Shown here one piece after another: positions 42,387 through 51,482 of a stretch of 64,000 nucleotides of DNA (its first letter is position 1; every line of letters starts with the position of its first letter). Under the pieces are notes generated by a model. That model was not told the DNA's origin. It searched no databases and saw nothing but the letters and a program-made list of their open reading frames with translations. Source of the DNA: Maribacter caenipelagi (GTDB lineage Bacteria > Bacteroidota > Bacteroidia > Flavobacteriales > Flavobacteriaceae); assembly GCF_004364175.1 (NCBI RefSeq), contig NZ_SNZW01000016.1, positions 1-64,000 of the forward strand, given 5' to 3'. Position numbers and translations under genes: made by a program.

Positions 42387-42859
42387 TGCAGAAGAAATTA
42401 TCACATATAGATGAATCTGGAAATGCTACTATGGTAGACGTTTCTCAAAAAACAGCTTCGGTACGTACGGCAATCGCTAGTGGAATAATAAAATTTCCAG
42501 CAGATGTTTTTAAAACTTTGTCTGACCAAGATTTTGTTGGTAAAAAAGGGAGTATCGTACAAACCGCTGTTATCGCTGGTATACAGGGAGTAAAGAAAAC
42601 GGCAGAATTGATTCCGCTGTGTCATCAAATAAACCTATCAAAAATCAATGTTGAAATTGAACCTGCGTTAGATTCATTTCAAATTACATGTACCGTTAAG
42701 TGCAATGAGAAGACCGGTGTGGAAATGGAAGCTTTAACCGGAGTTTCTATCGCCGCTTTGACAATATATGATATGTGTAAGGCGCTTTCACAAGATATCA
42801 TAATTGGTGCAATTCAGCTAGAACAAAAAACAGGAGGGAAGAATGATTTCCAAAGATAA
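42386..42859 (+). CDS. moaC: Cyclic pyranopterin monophosphate synthase MoaC
   Basis: 157 residues. Conserved elements: MVDVSQKTASVRTAIASG near the N terminus, KKTAELIPLCHQINLSKINVEIE (about 72), VKCNEKTGVEMEALTGVSIAALTIYDMCKAL (about 108-138). It makes cyclic pyranopterin monophosphate from the MoaA product. Its last 17 bases overlap mobA, so the genes are translationally coupled. Confidence 0.93.
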   Translation: MQKKLSHIDESGNATMVDVSQKTASVRTAIASGIIKFPADVFKTLSDQDFVGKKGSIVQTAVIAGIQGVKKTAELIPLCHQINLSKINVEIEPALDSFQITCTVKCNEKTGVEMEALTGVSIAALTIYDMCKALSQDIIIGAIQLEQKTGGKNDFQR

Positions 42860-43436
42860 GTTATATGGGTTGGTGCTTTCAGGTGGTAAAAGCACAAGAA
42901 TGGGCGAAGATAAGGGATTGATTACTTATCACAATCTTCCGCAACGTGAGCATTTATACCACTTGTTAAATGAGGTTTGCGATAAAACTTTTCTAAGTAT
43001 TCGTCAAGATCAAGAGAGTGAAATTTCTAATTCGTTTGAAACGATAATAGATAATGATGAATTTCGTGGTCCTTACAACGGATTACTATCTGCGCATAAA
43101 GCACATCCTGAAGCTGCTTGGTTGGTATTGGCGTGTGATTTACCGTTGATGGATAAAAAAGCTTTGCAGGAATTAATTGCGGCAAGAAATTCAGATAAAA
43201 TAGCAAGTGCTTTTGCAGATTTGGATAACCCTTTACCAGAGCCACTTTGTGCAATCTGGGAACCAGAAGCTTTACAACAGTCTGTGGCATATTTAGAGGC
43301 GGGTAACGGTTCTTGTCCTAGAAAATTTCTTATAAATGCTGAGGTAAACTTGGTGTTTCCAAAACATAAAGAAGTATTGCTCAATGCAAATTCTAGAATA
43401 GAGTATGAAGAAGCGCTACTTAAAATAGCACCATGA
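42843..43436 (+). CDS. mobA: Molybdenum cofactor guanylyltransferase MobA
   Basis: 197 residues. N-terminal nucleotide loop LVLSGGKSTRMGEDKGLI, then IDNDEFRGPYNGLLSAHK and WLVLACDLPLMDKKALQELI, typical of MobA/NTP transferases. It attaches GMP to molybdopterin, forming the guanine dinucleotide cofactor of DMSO-reductase-type enzymes. Its presence implies at least one such enzyme elsewhere in the genome. Overlaps moaC at the start and moeB at the end (4 bases). Confidence 0.9.
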   Translation: MISKDKLYGLVLSGGKSTRMGEDKGLITYHNLPQREHLYHLLNEVCDKTFLSIRQDQESEISNSFETIIDNDEFRGPYNGLLSAHKAHPEAAWLVLACDLPLMDKKALQELIAARNSDKIASAFADLDNPLPEPLCAIWEPEALQQSVAYLEAGNGSCPRKFLINAEVNLVFPKHKEVLLNANSRIEYEEALLKIAP

Positions 43437-44506
43437 ACAAAGAGCGATACCTAAGACAAATTACTTTGGACGGATTTGGAACTGAGGGTCAGCAAAAACT
43501 TAACCAAGCTAAAGTTTTGGTAGTTGGAGCAGGCGGACTCGGAATTCCCGTACTAACTTATTTGAACGCAATGGGTGTTGGTACTTTAGGTGTTGTAGAT
43601 GCAGATGTTGTTTCTTTATCTAACCTTCATCGTCAAGTTTTATTTACTGAAGCTATGGTGGGTATGCCCAAAGTAGAGGCAATAATTAATCAATTATCAG
43701 CTCAGAATTCCAATACTATTATCAATACCTACCCATCTTATTTAACAGTCTCGAACGTACTTGATATTATTAAAGAATATGATATCGTGGTCGATGCTAC
43801 CGATAATTTTCCAACTAGATATTTAATTAATGATGCTTGTGTAATTTTAAATAAACCTTTTGTTTATGGTGCATTACACGCTTTTGAAGGTCAAGTAAGT
43901 GTTTTTAATTATAAAGGTGGACCAACATATCGCTGTTTGTTCCCCACCATGCCATCAGCAGATGCCGTTCCTAATTGTAATGAGAATGGTGTACTGGGTA
44001 TTTTACCAGGAATCATAGGTAATCTACAAGCTTTAGAAGTAGTAAAGATTATTGCAGAAATAGGGGAGGTGTTATCAGGTGTTTTATTACTTTTTGATAC
44101 ACTGAGCCAACGAACACAGCGAATGAAATTTAAGTTGCAATTGGGGAATAACGAGATAAAAAACCTTGCTTCTAACTACGATTTTGATTGTGAACTTCCT
44201 TTAAAATCTATGGAAGCTAACGAACTTCAACAATTGCTTTCAAGTAAGTCCATTGAACTGATAGATGTTCGTACAGATAAAGAATTTCAGAGGAAGCATT
44301 TAAAAGAAGCGAAACATATTCCTTTAAGTGAATTAAACAATAGAATATCTGAGGTTGATTTAGAAACCACGGTTTATGTTATTTGTCAGTCTGGGGTTCG
44401 TAGTAAAAAGGCTATTGCAACCATGCAAAAATTATTTCCAGGAAAAGATTTTGTAAATGTTACCGGAGGTATGAATCAGATGAAGAATTATGTTGATACC
44501 TATTGA
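43433..44506 (+). CDS. moeB: MoeB/ThiF-type adenylyltransferase fused to rhodanese
   Basis: 357 residues. N-terminal E1-like domain (about 1-240): LVVGAGGLGIPVLTYLNAMGVG, DADVVSLSNLHRQVLF, and VPNCNENGVLGILPGIIG. C-terminal rhodanese domain (about 265-357) with IELIDVRTDKEFQRKH and active-site Cys in VICQSGVRSKKA. It should adenylate the MoaD tail and transfer sulfur through the rhodanese cysteine. The zinc CxxC pairs of E. coli MoeB are mostly absent: TYRC keeps only one of the first pair and the second pair is missing. It overlaps mobA and tauE. Confidence 0.92.
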   Translation: MNKERYLRQITLDGFGTEGQQKLNQAKVLVVGAGGLGIPVLTYLNAMGVGTLGVVDADVVSLSNLHRQVLFTEAMVGMPKVEAIINQLSAQNSNTIINTYPSYLTVSNVLDIIKEYDIVVDATDNFPTRYLINDACVILNKPFVYGALHAFEGQVSVFNYKGGPTYRCLFPTMPSADAVPNCNENGVLGILPGIIGNLQALEVVKIIAEIGEVLSGVLLLFDTLSQRTQRMKFKLQLGNNEIKNLASNYDFDCELPLKSMEANELQQLLSSKSIELIDVRTDKEFQRKHLKEAKHIPLSELNNRISEVDLETTVYVICQSGVRSKKAIATMQKLFPGKDFVNVTGGMNQMKNYVDTY

Positions 44507-45266
44507 GCATTTGATACTCTTATGCATCGGTTTTTTTATCATCGCCACATTATATTCTTCTGTAGGTTTTGGTGGTGGTTCTAGCTATTTGGCACTATTG
44601 ACGCTATTTTTAACTAGTTTTTTTGCCATTAGATCTATTGCGTTAGTTTGTAATTTGATGGTAGTTTCAGGAAGTACGTATCTGTATTTTAAAAACGGTC
44701 ACGCAAAATTAAAAGATTTTCTTCCCTTTGTTATTGCAAGTATTCCGCTGGCTTATCTAGGCGCTACATTTCGCTTAAAAGAAAGTGTGTTTTTTATGAT
44801 TTTAGGATGTTCTCTAATTCTATCCGCATTGTTTTTGGCTGTTCAGACTTTTGAAATGAACAAAGTGAAAAAAGAGGTTGAAGATTATCCAAAATATTTG
44901 AGCTATGTTTTAGGAGCGGGTATTGGATTCTTATCTGGATTAGTAGGAATTGGCGGAGGTATTTTTTTAGCTCCAGTTCTAAATCATCTACGGTGGAGCA
45001 AAGCCATAAAAATAGCCGCTCTTGCAAGTTTCTTTATTTTGGTAAATTCTGTTTCCGGCTTATTCGGATTGATAACCAGTGAGTCCTTGTCATTGCCATG
45101 GCGAGAAACAATTTGTTTGGTCATAGCAGTACTCATAGGCGGACAGCTAGGTATTCGCATCAGTCTTAAAAAACTATCGGCAAATGGTATTAAAAGGGTT
45201 ACGGCTTTATTGGTTTTTGTAGTGGGTATACGGGTCTTATTGGTAAATGGACTTGGATTGTTTTAA
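44490..45266 (+). CDS. TauE/SafE family sulfite exporter-like protein
   Basis: 258 residues with about eight membrane helices. The two family repeats are visible: SSVGFGGGSSYLALLTLF near residue 23 and GAGIGFLSGLVGIGGGIFLAPVL near 150. This DUF81 family exports sulfite or other small organosulfur anions. Its start lies 17 bases inside moeB. Position in a sulfur-handling cofactor operon suggests movement of a sulfur compound or molybdate-related anion, but the substrate is unknown. Confidence 0.85.
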   Translation: MLIPIEHLILLCIGFFIIATLYSSVGFGGGSSYLALLTLFLTSFFAIRSIALVCNLMVVSGSTYLYFKNGHAKLKDFLPFVIASIPLAYLGATFRLKESVFFMILGCSLILSALFLAVQTFEMNKVKKEVEDYPKYLSYVLGAGIGFLSGLVGIGGGIFLAPVLNHLRWSKAIKIAALASFFILVNSVSGLFGLITSESLSLPWRETICLVIAVLIGGQLGIRISLKKLSANGIKRVTALLVFVVGIRVLLVNGLGLF

Positions 45267-45331
45267 AAGTTTAGACTAATTGGCTGCAATTCTTCCATGG
45301 TATAATTTATAATAGTTTTACCTTTAATTCC

Positions 45332-46522
45332 ATGATTACATTTAAAGAAGCATACCAAAAAGTGTTGGAACATCCTCTAGATTTAGGAACGGAGAATGTT
45401 CCACTTTTAAGTAGTTTAAATAGAATATTGGCTGAAGATATTTATGCCGATAGAGATTTTCCTCCCTTTGATCGCGCTACCAAAGATGGTATAGCAATTC
45501 AATTTTCTGATTTTGCAAATAATGGTCATTCTTTTAGTATTGAAGGTATCGCTGCCGCTGGTGTAGTTCAGCAAGTTTTAAAAGATAAAAGTAATTGCTT
45601 GGAAGTGATGACGGGTGCCGTAGTACCAGAGTATTGTGATGCCGTTATCATGTATGAACATATTACTATTGAAGATAATAAGGTAACTATCAATGAGAAG
45701 GTTACAAAAGGTCAGAATATACATTATAAGGGTAGTGATGAAAAAGTTGGTGCGCTTCTATTAACCAAAGGAAAAAAAATTAGTCCCGCAGAAATAGGAG
45801 TAATGGCTACAGTGGGAAAGTCAACTGTAAAAGTGATGGCTAATCCTAAAATTTGTACCATAGCTACAGGCAATGAATTGGTTGAGGTTAATGAAATTCC
45901 AAAACCACATCAAATAAGAAAATCGAATATGCTGACAATTGAGTCCGCATTATTGGACTCTAAAATTGAAGCCAGTTCGCTTCATTTGTTAGATGATAAA
46001 TCCATCATTCAAAATGAATTAAAGAAAGCTTTAACTGAAAATGATGTGCTTTTGTTAAGTGGTGGTGTATCTAAAGGGAAGTTTGATTTTATTCCAGATG
46101 TAATGGAAACATTGGGTGTTGAGAAGGTTTTTCATAGAGTATTACAAAGACCTGGTAAGCCATTTTGGTTCGGAATTCACCCTAAAATGAAGACGGTTGT
46201 TTTTTCTTTTCCAGGAAATCCTGTTTCTACATTTGCCAATTATCATCTCTATTTTTTACCGTGGTTACAAAACTCATGGGGAATTTCAATAGATAAATCG
46301 TATATTAAGCTAGGTGTAACAATTAATATAAAGCAACCATTGACCAGATTTATACAGGTTGTTACGGCAGAAAAAGAAGGTGTGATTTGGGCAACTCCTG
46401 TTGTTGAAAACGGCTCGGGAGATTTAACCAGTTTGGCAAAAGCAGACGGATTTATTTGCTTAGAACCAAGGGATATGGATTATGAAGTAGGCGAGGTTGT
46501 ACCTTTTGTAAAGACCAGGTAG
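45332..46522 (+). CDS. moeA: Molybdopterin molybdenumtransferase MoeA
   Basis: 396 residues. Domain order as in MoeA: N-terminal region SSLNRILAEDIYADRDFPPFDRATKDGIAI, middle MogA-like domain GNELVEVNEIPKPHQIRKSNM and LLLSGGVSKGKFDFIPDVM (about 230), QRPGKPFWFGIHPK, SFPGNPVSTFANYHLY, and a C-terminal beta domain. It inserts molybdenum into molybdopterin. No separate MogA/MoaB is visible in the window; MoeA cannot replace that step alone, so a MogA/MoaB gene should be elsewhere. Ends the operon, 66 bases after tauE. Confidence 0.93.
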   Translation: MITFKEAYQKVLEHPLDLGTENVPLLSSLNRILAEDIYADRDFPPFDRATKDGIAIQFSDFANNGHSFSIEGIAAAGVVQQVLKDKSNCLEVMTGAVVPEYCDAVIMYEHITIEDNKVTINEKVTKGQNIHYKGSDEKVGALLLTKGKKISPAEIGVMATVGKSTVKVMANPKICTIATGNELVEVNEIPKPHQIRKSNMLTIESALLDSKIEASSLHLLDDKSIIQNELKKALTENDVLLLSGGVSKGKFDFIPDVMETLGVEKVFHRVLQRPGKPFWFGIHPKMKTVVFSFPGNPVSTFANYHLYFLPWLQNSWGISIDKSYIKLGVTINIKQPLTRFIQVVTAEKEGVIWATPVVENGSGDLTSLAKADGFICLEPRDMDYEVGEVVPFVKTR

Positions 46523-46543
46523 TAATCAATTAAATTTTTCTAT

Positions 46544-46951
46544 ATGAATCCAGTGGTAAAGAATATTTTGGCTGTCGTAGCAGGAGTAGTTGTTGGTAGC
46601 ATCGTAAATATGGGAATTATTATGATAAGTGGTTCTATAATTCCGCCACCAGAAGGTGGAGATATAACGACAATGGAAGGGTTAAAGGCTACCATGCATT
46701 TATTTGAGCCTAAACATTTTATTTTTCCTTTTCTTGCCCATGCTTTGGGAACCCTTGTTGGAGCTTTTGTTGCTACTAAAATAGCCGCAACAAGAAAAAT
46801 GCTAATGGCTTTAATCATTGGCTTATTTTTCTTGATCGGCGGTACTGCAAATATTGCAATGCTTGGCGGACCAATGTGGTTTACGGCATTAGATATAATA
46901 GTGGCTTACATGCCTATGGCATATATAGGCTATATGCTTGGCAAGAAATAA
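46544..46951 (+). CDS. Small conserved membrane protein
   Basis: 135 residues with four membrane helices: ILAVVAGVVVGSIVNMGIIMI, the FIFPFLAHALGTLVGAFVA segment, MALIIGLFFLIGGTANIAM and IIVAYMPMAYIGYMLGKK. A short polar loop (PPPEGGDITTMEGLKATMHLFEP) sits after helix 1. Similar four-helix proteins occur in flavobacteria without known role. It follows moeA by 21 bases on the same strand and may ride on that operon; nothing links it to molybdenum. Confidence 0.7.
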   Translation: MNPVVKNILAVVAGVVVGSIVNMGIIMISGSIIPPPEGGDITTMEGLKATMHLFEPKHFIFPFLAHALGTLVGAFVATKIAATRKMLMALIIGLFFLIGGTANIAMLGGPMWFTALDIIVAYMPMAYIGYMLGKK

Positions 46952-46970
46952 GTACACATATCTGCAAATA

Positions 46971-47007
46971 AAAAGAGGCTGTCTAAATTTTTAGACAGCC
47001 TCTTTTT
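46971..47007. terminator. Bidirectional terminator between the moe unit and the amidohydrolase unit
   Basis: Near perfect stem AAAAGAGGCTGTCTAAA / TTTAGACAGCCTCTTTT (46971-46987 with 46991-47007), A run before and T run after. It fits both convergent units. Confidence 0.88.
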
Positions 47008-47025
47008 ATAAGTAACATAAACGTA

Positions 47026-48315
47026 CTACTTTCCTTCGTATTTGTTCATGTAACGTTTCCAAATCTCGGTTTGGTGTGTTTCTAATGACACGGTTCTGCC
47101 ATCTATAAATACATGTGTTAATTGATTGCCTGCCATGTCAAGGGCATCACCTTCAGAAATGAAAAGTGTTGCACTCTTACCATTTTCTAAAGTACCATAA
47201 AGATCATCAATGCCTAAAATTTTAGCAGTGTTTCCGGTTAACAATTGAACGGCGACTTCTTTGTCCAATCCTTGTTGTGCAGCTTGACCTGCGTAGAAGG
47301 GTAGGTTTCTAGTTTGAAAGTTTTCTGCATCAGAATTTTGTATCCCTACTAATAAACCTGCATCTACCAATAATTTTGGTAGTTTGTAAGGTAGGTCATA
47401 ATCGTCATCATCAAAAACAGGTAAGTTATGTGTGTATTGCACTAAAACAGGAATGTTGTTACTTTTTAAAAATTCAGGGATTTTGTATGCATGGTAACCA
47501 CCTATTAACACCACTTCTTTTGCACCATTGCTTTTTAAAGTATTAATAGCATCGATTATTTGTTTTTCATCATCGGCATGAACATACAGTTTTTGACTAC
47601 CATCAAATATACCTTGCATTGCGGCAAATGCAGGGTTCACCTCTTTTGGATTAGATTTGCCATATGCCGCCGCATTTTTAAAGAATGTAGTTACCTCTTC
47701 AATTTGATCACTGTAATCTTTGTTTGGATGATATCCTGGTTCTTCACCTGCCCACCAACGACCTTGCTTGAAAGTAGTTGGCCAATTTAAGTGAACGCCA
47801 TCATCTACCTTGATAGCTGCATCTTCCCAATTCCATGCATCGAACTGTACTATACTTGATGTACCTGAAATACGACCACCAGTCGGTGCAATTTGAGAAA
47901 TTAAAACTCCGTTAGGGCGCATACTTTCTACAACTTTAGATTCTGCATTATAAGCAATTAAACTTCTTACATGAGGAATGAAATCTCCTATTTCATCTTC
48001 GTCTTTAGAAGCTCTAACAGCATCTATCTCTACCAGCCCCAATGTCTTTGCAGGAGCAATGAAACCTGGGTATACATGTTTTCCTGTAGCGTCTATTACT
48101 TTACCTTTTCGGGCAATTTTCATATTAGAATCGCCCACGAAAGTGATTTTTCCGTCTTCGAACATAATTAGAGAACTCTCAATTACTTCACCGTTACCTA
48201 AGTGTGCGGTAGCACCTTCAATGGTAATGGCTTCGGCTTGTTTAGAACCGGGCGTTTGTTGCGCCATAGCTGGTATAACTACTATGGCGATGATTAGGGT
48301 TATAAATTTTTTCAT
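47026..48315 (-). CDS. Amidohydrolase family protein, catalytic site degenerate
   Basis: 429 residues with signal peptide (MAQQTPG). It has the amidohydrolase outline: beta-sandwich start ITIEGATAHLGNGEVIESSLIMFEDGKITFVG, VIDATGKHVYPGFIAPAKTLG, and a late ILGIDDLYGTLENGKSATLFISEG. The expected HxH metal motif after 'PGFI' is replaced by APAK, so the usual binuclear metal site seems lost. It lies 38 bases downstream of the large 984-residue amidohydrolase, which has one catalytic domain with HxH. The pair may form one complex in the envelope. Function unknown. Confidence 0.82.
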   Translation of the reverse strand: MKKFITLIIAIVVIPAMAQQTPGSKQAEAITIEGATAHLGNGEVIESSLIMFEDGKITFVGDSNMKIARKGKVIDATGKHVYPGFIAPAKTLGLVEIDAVRASKDEDEIGDFIPHVRSLIAYNAESKVVESMRPNGVLISQIAPTGGRISGTSSIVQFDAWNWEDAAIKVDDGVHLNWPTTFKQGRWWAGEEPGYHPNKDYSDQIEEVTTFFKNAAAYGKSNPKEVNPAFAAMQGIFDGSQKLYVHADDEKQIIDAINTLKSNGAKEVVLIGGYHAYKIPEFLKSNNIPVLVQYTHNLPVFDDDDYDLPYKLPKLLVDAGLLVGIQNSDAENFQTRNLPFYAGQAAQQGLDKEVAVQLLTGNTAKILGIDDLYGTLENGKSATLFISEGDALDMAGNQLTHVFIDGRTVSLETHQTEIWKRYMNKYEGK

Positions 48316-48353
48316 TTGTATTGTTTTATATTTTTGAACTTTAGCTTGTAGAA

Positions 48354-51308
48354 TTAAAGACTTTCACAAGTGAAATCTCTTTTTACACTTTGTTTCGGAC
48401 CTTGCGTCTTTTTACCGCCGCTTTTTTCCTTAAGCATCATCGTAACCAACTCGTTTCTTTCTTTTTTAATGGTTTCGCGGTTTTTCTTATCGATTTCCAG
48501 ATCGAAATAAGTAACCCCTTCAATCATAGTTTTTTCAGCTTTGGAGTATATTGAAAGCGGACTACCAGACCATAATACTAAATCTGCATCTTTACCTTCT
48601 TTAATACTACCTACACGATTATCTAAGTGTAGTAATTTAGCAGGGTTTATGGTCACCATTTTCCAAGCTTCCAATTCTGTCATGCCGCCATACTTAATAG
48701 TTTTGGCAGCTTCTTGGTTTAATCTTCTGATCATCTCGCGGTCATCACTATTAATTGCCGTTATAACACCTTGCTTTTGCATTATTGCAGCATTGTAAGG
48801 TATAGCATCGTTTACTTCAAATTTGTATGCCCACCAGTCACTGAACGTACCTGCACCAACACCGTGTTCAGCCATTTTGTCGGCTACTTTATAACCTTCT
48901 AATATGTGGGTAAACGTGTTGATTCGGAATCCGAAATGCTCGGCAACTTTCATCATCATGTTAATCTCGCTCTGTACATAAGAGTGACAAGAAATAAAAC
49001 GCTCTCCATTAATTATCTCTGCCAGTACTTCCATTTCCTCATCATAACGATAAGGCTCGCCGTTTTTCTTTTTGGTGTCATATTCCTTTGCTCTTTGAAA
49101 GTAGTTCATATACAACTGCTCTACACCCATACGTGTTTGTGGAAAACGAGAGAAACTACCCCAGTTACTTTGTTTTACGTTTTCACCAAGGGCGAATTTT
49201 ATGAACTTTGGCGAGTTGTCATAAATTAATCCGTCTGCTTCTTCTCCCCATTTTAATTTCAAAATAGCCGATCTACCACCAATTGGGTTCGCAGAACCAT
49301 GCAATAATTGTAAAGAGGTAACTCCACCTGCAAGAGAACGGTAAATTCCCATATGCTCGGGGTCTACTACATCTTCCATTTTTACTTCTGCGGTACTATT
49401 TGACCCAGCTTCATTTACTGCTAAAGCCGCAATATGACTATGTTCGTCTATAATACCTGCGGTTAAGTGTTTACCGGTAGCATCAATAACGGTTGCGCCA
49501 CCGGCACTTAGGTCTTTTCCTATTTTTACAATTTTTCCGTTTTTAACCAATACATCGGTATTTTCTAAAATACCAGCATCTTCACTTGTCCACACGGTAG
49601 CATTTTTAAATAATGTATTTTGTGCTTTTGGTTTTGATGCGAATCCGTACCCTACATTAGGGAAGGTTACCGGCATAACTTTGACCGTATCTTCTTTTGC
49701 TTTTTTCTCAGCTTCTTTTTCGGTAAACGATTTGGATTTTGTTGCGGTAAAATGTGATTCTGTACCGTTGGGTAATACCAAACGACCAGTTAAGTTGTCT
49801 GATGCTTTAGTAACGGCACCTATCATTCTATATGTTTTTTCACCTTTATCTGTAGCAAATGAAAGTGTTACCCAATTATCGTCATAAATAATTTTGGAAC
49901 TAAGCTTTGTAGTATCTTGCTTTACCTCAATTTTAGGTTTAGAGATTTCTCCAGTTATAGAAACATCATACAATTTTCCTTGTACGGTTAGATTGTAATC
50001 ACCACGAATGTCTTTTTTATCCATAGAATTAACAACACTTTTTGTGCCTTGAACCCAATTTTCATAAAGCGTGGTAGACTTATCAAAAACATCACCGGAA
50101 GTGATTAAGAAATTGGCAAGCGCTCCAGATTTTAAGGAACCTATTTCGTTTGATTTTTCCAGTATCTGAGCAGGTACCGTAGTCAATGCTTCTAGCGCTT
50201 TGGTAGTTGAAAGTCCGTATTCTATGGCTCTCATCAACTTTTCTTTGAATTTAGCGGCAGATTTTAAGTCATGTGTAGTAAGTGAAAACTGTACTCCGTT
50301 ATCGGCCAATACTTTTGGATTGGAAGGAGCTTGATTCCAATAGCGCATGTCTTGTAAAGAAATATAACCTTCAGCATACGGATTAGAAACATCATATGCA
50401 TCAGGGAAATCTAATGGTATTATATACTTAGCATTTGTCCCTTTTATTTCTTCTATACGCTCAAATTCATTTCCACCACCTAATATAGTGTATTGTATTC
50501 CGTTTGCGTCACCAATTTTATCTACACGTAGGTCATGAGATTTATCTTTAGCTTCGAAAATTTGTACTAAATTTTTATTTGCATTCAATGCTTCTAATGA
50601 AAGGTCTGTAGTTGTTGCATTCCCTTTGGCGTACCAATCTGCATCGCTATACATTTGTCTTAACAAAGCCAATGTTCCCATTAAAGAACCTGGGTAAGAT
50701 TGCCCTTTGGTAATACTTCTACTCAATGAAAAATACTGTGCAGAACGATCATCTAGAATTCTGTTTGCATTGGTGCCATTACCGTTTAATGCAATAAGAA
50801 CACCTGTACCTCTAGCAATACCATCTTGAATGTGAGAGTTAACGACACCAAAACCAGCTTCACGCAATACTTTGGCTTCTTTGTCATCATAGGTAAATTT
50901 TTCAATAGCCCTATTTTCGGGCATAATATGATCGTTCCAGTAGTAGCCTTCTCTAGATGGTTCGTATTGGGCTGATCTTCCTCTACCTGATTTCTTTTTT
51001 GCTTGTTCTACTCCGAATTTTGAATACACATCAATAAAAGATGGATAAATAGATTTGCCTTCTACATCTATTACAACAGCATTTTTCGGAATGCTAACAG
51101 AGCTTGAAGCACTGACCACCTTACCATGTTGAATTAATAATGTTCCTTTTTCGATTACTTGTGTAGGGGTTACAAAGATTTTTGCATTTGTAAAAGCCGT
51201 GTAGTTGTTATTGTTGACTTTAACCCCAGCGTTTTCTGGAAAATAATCTTGTGCAGTTAAAAATGAGCCATACCCGAGTAGGCATAGCGCAAAAATTAGT
51301 TTTTTCAT
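48354..51308 (-). CDS. Two-domain secreted amidohydrolase
   Basis: 984 residues with signal peptide (YGSFLTAQD). Two amidohydrolase-like halves. The first (about 30-440) starts AFTNAKIFVTPTQVIEKGTLLIQHGK but lacks HxH (YPSFIDVYSKFG), so it is probably inactive. The second (about 610-975) is complete: KHLTAGIIDEHSHIAAL, GERFISCHSYVQSE, THILEGYKVADKMAEHG, VITAINSDDREMIRRLN, then VTINPAKLLHLDNRVGSIKEGKDADLVLW. It is in the imidazolonepropionase/dipeptidase-like group; substrate is unknown. It is the first gene of a pair with a smaller degenerate relative. Confidence 0.87.
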   Translation of the reverse strand: MKKLIFALCLLGYGSFLTAQDYFPENAGVKVNNNNYTAFTNAKIFVTPTQVIEKGTLLIQHGKVVSASSSVSIPKNAVVIDVEGKSIYPSFIDVYSKFGVEQAKKKSGRGRSAQYEPSREGYYWNDHIMPENRAIEKFTYDDKEAKVLREAGFGVVNSHIQDGIARGTGVLIALNGNGTNANRILDDRSAQYFSLSRSITKGQSYPGSLMGTLALLRQMYSDADWYAKGNATTTDLSLEALNANKNLVQIFEAKDKSHDLRVDKIGDANGIQYTILGGGNEFERIEEIKGTNAKYIIPLDFPDAYDVSNPYAEGYISLQDMRYWNQAPSNPKVLADNGVQFSLTTHDLKSAAKFKEKLMRAIEYGLSTTKALEALTTVPAQILEKSNEIGSLKSGALANFLITSGDVFDKSTTLYENWVQGTKSVVNSMDKKDIRGDYNLTVQGKLYDVSITGEISKPKIEVKQDTTKLSSKIIYDDNWVTLSFATDKGEKTYRMIGAVTKASDNLTGRLVLPNGTESHFTATKSKSFTEKEAEKKAKEDTVKVMPVTFPNVGYGFASKPKAQNTLFKNATVWTSEDAGILENTDVLVKNGKIVKIGKDLSAGGATVIDATGKHLTAGIIDEHSHIAALAVNEAGSNSTAEVKMEDVVDPEHMGIYRSLAGGVTSLQLLHGSANPIGGRSAILKLKWGEEADGLIYDNSPKFIKFALGENVKQSNWGSFSRFPQTRMGVEQLYMNYFQRAKEYDTKKKNGEPYRYDEEMEVLAEIINGERFISCHSYVQSEINMMMKVAEHFGFRINTFTHILEGYKVADKMAEHGVGAGTFSDWWAYKFEVNDAIPYNAAIMQKQGVITAINSDDREMIRRLNQEAAKTIKYGGMTELEAWKMVTINPAKLLHLDNRVGSIKEGKDADLVLWSGSPLSIYSKAEKTMIEGVTYFDLEIDKKNRETIKKERNELVTMMLKEKSGGKKTQGPKQSVKRDFTCESL

Positions 51309-51482
51309 TACGTTTGGTTTGAATTAGTGTTTTAAAAATACTCGGATTCTGTAGTAAATTCAGTCTATTTCACTTTTGTTTAACACTTGAGTGTACGGTA
51401 ATTACGAATAGTTAGTATTTTCTTAAAATATTATAAGAAGGGTGGTTAGAATGCCCTAAGATTACGAAGTTCTAAACTTATT

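Noticed and set aside
51309..51482. Weak inverted repeats (ACACTTGAGTGT region) between the amidohydrolase and DUF3810 genes
   Set aside because: Only a five-bp stem and no T run; not distinct from chance in AT-rich DNA.
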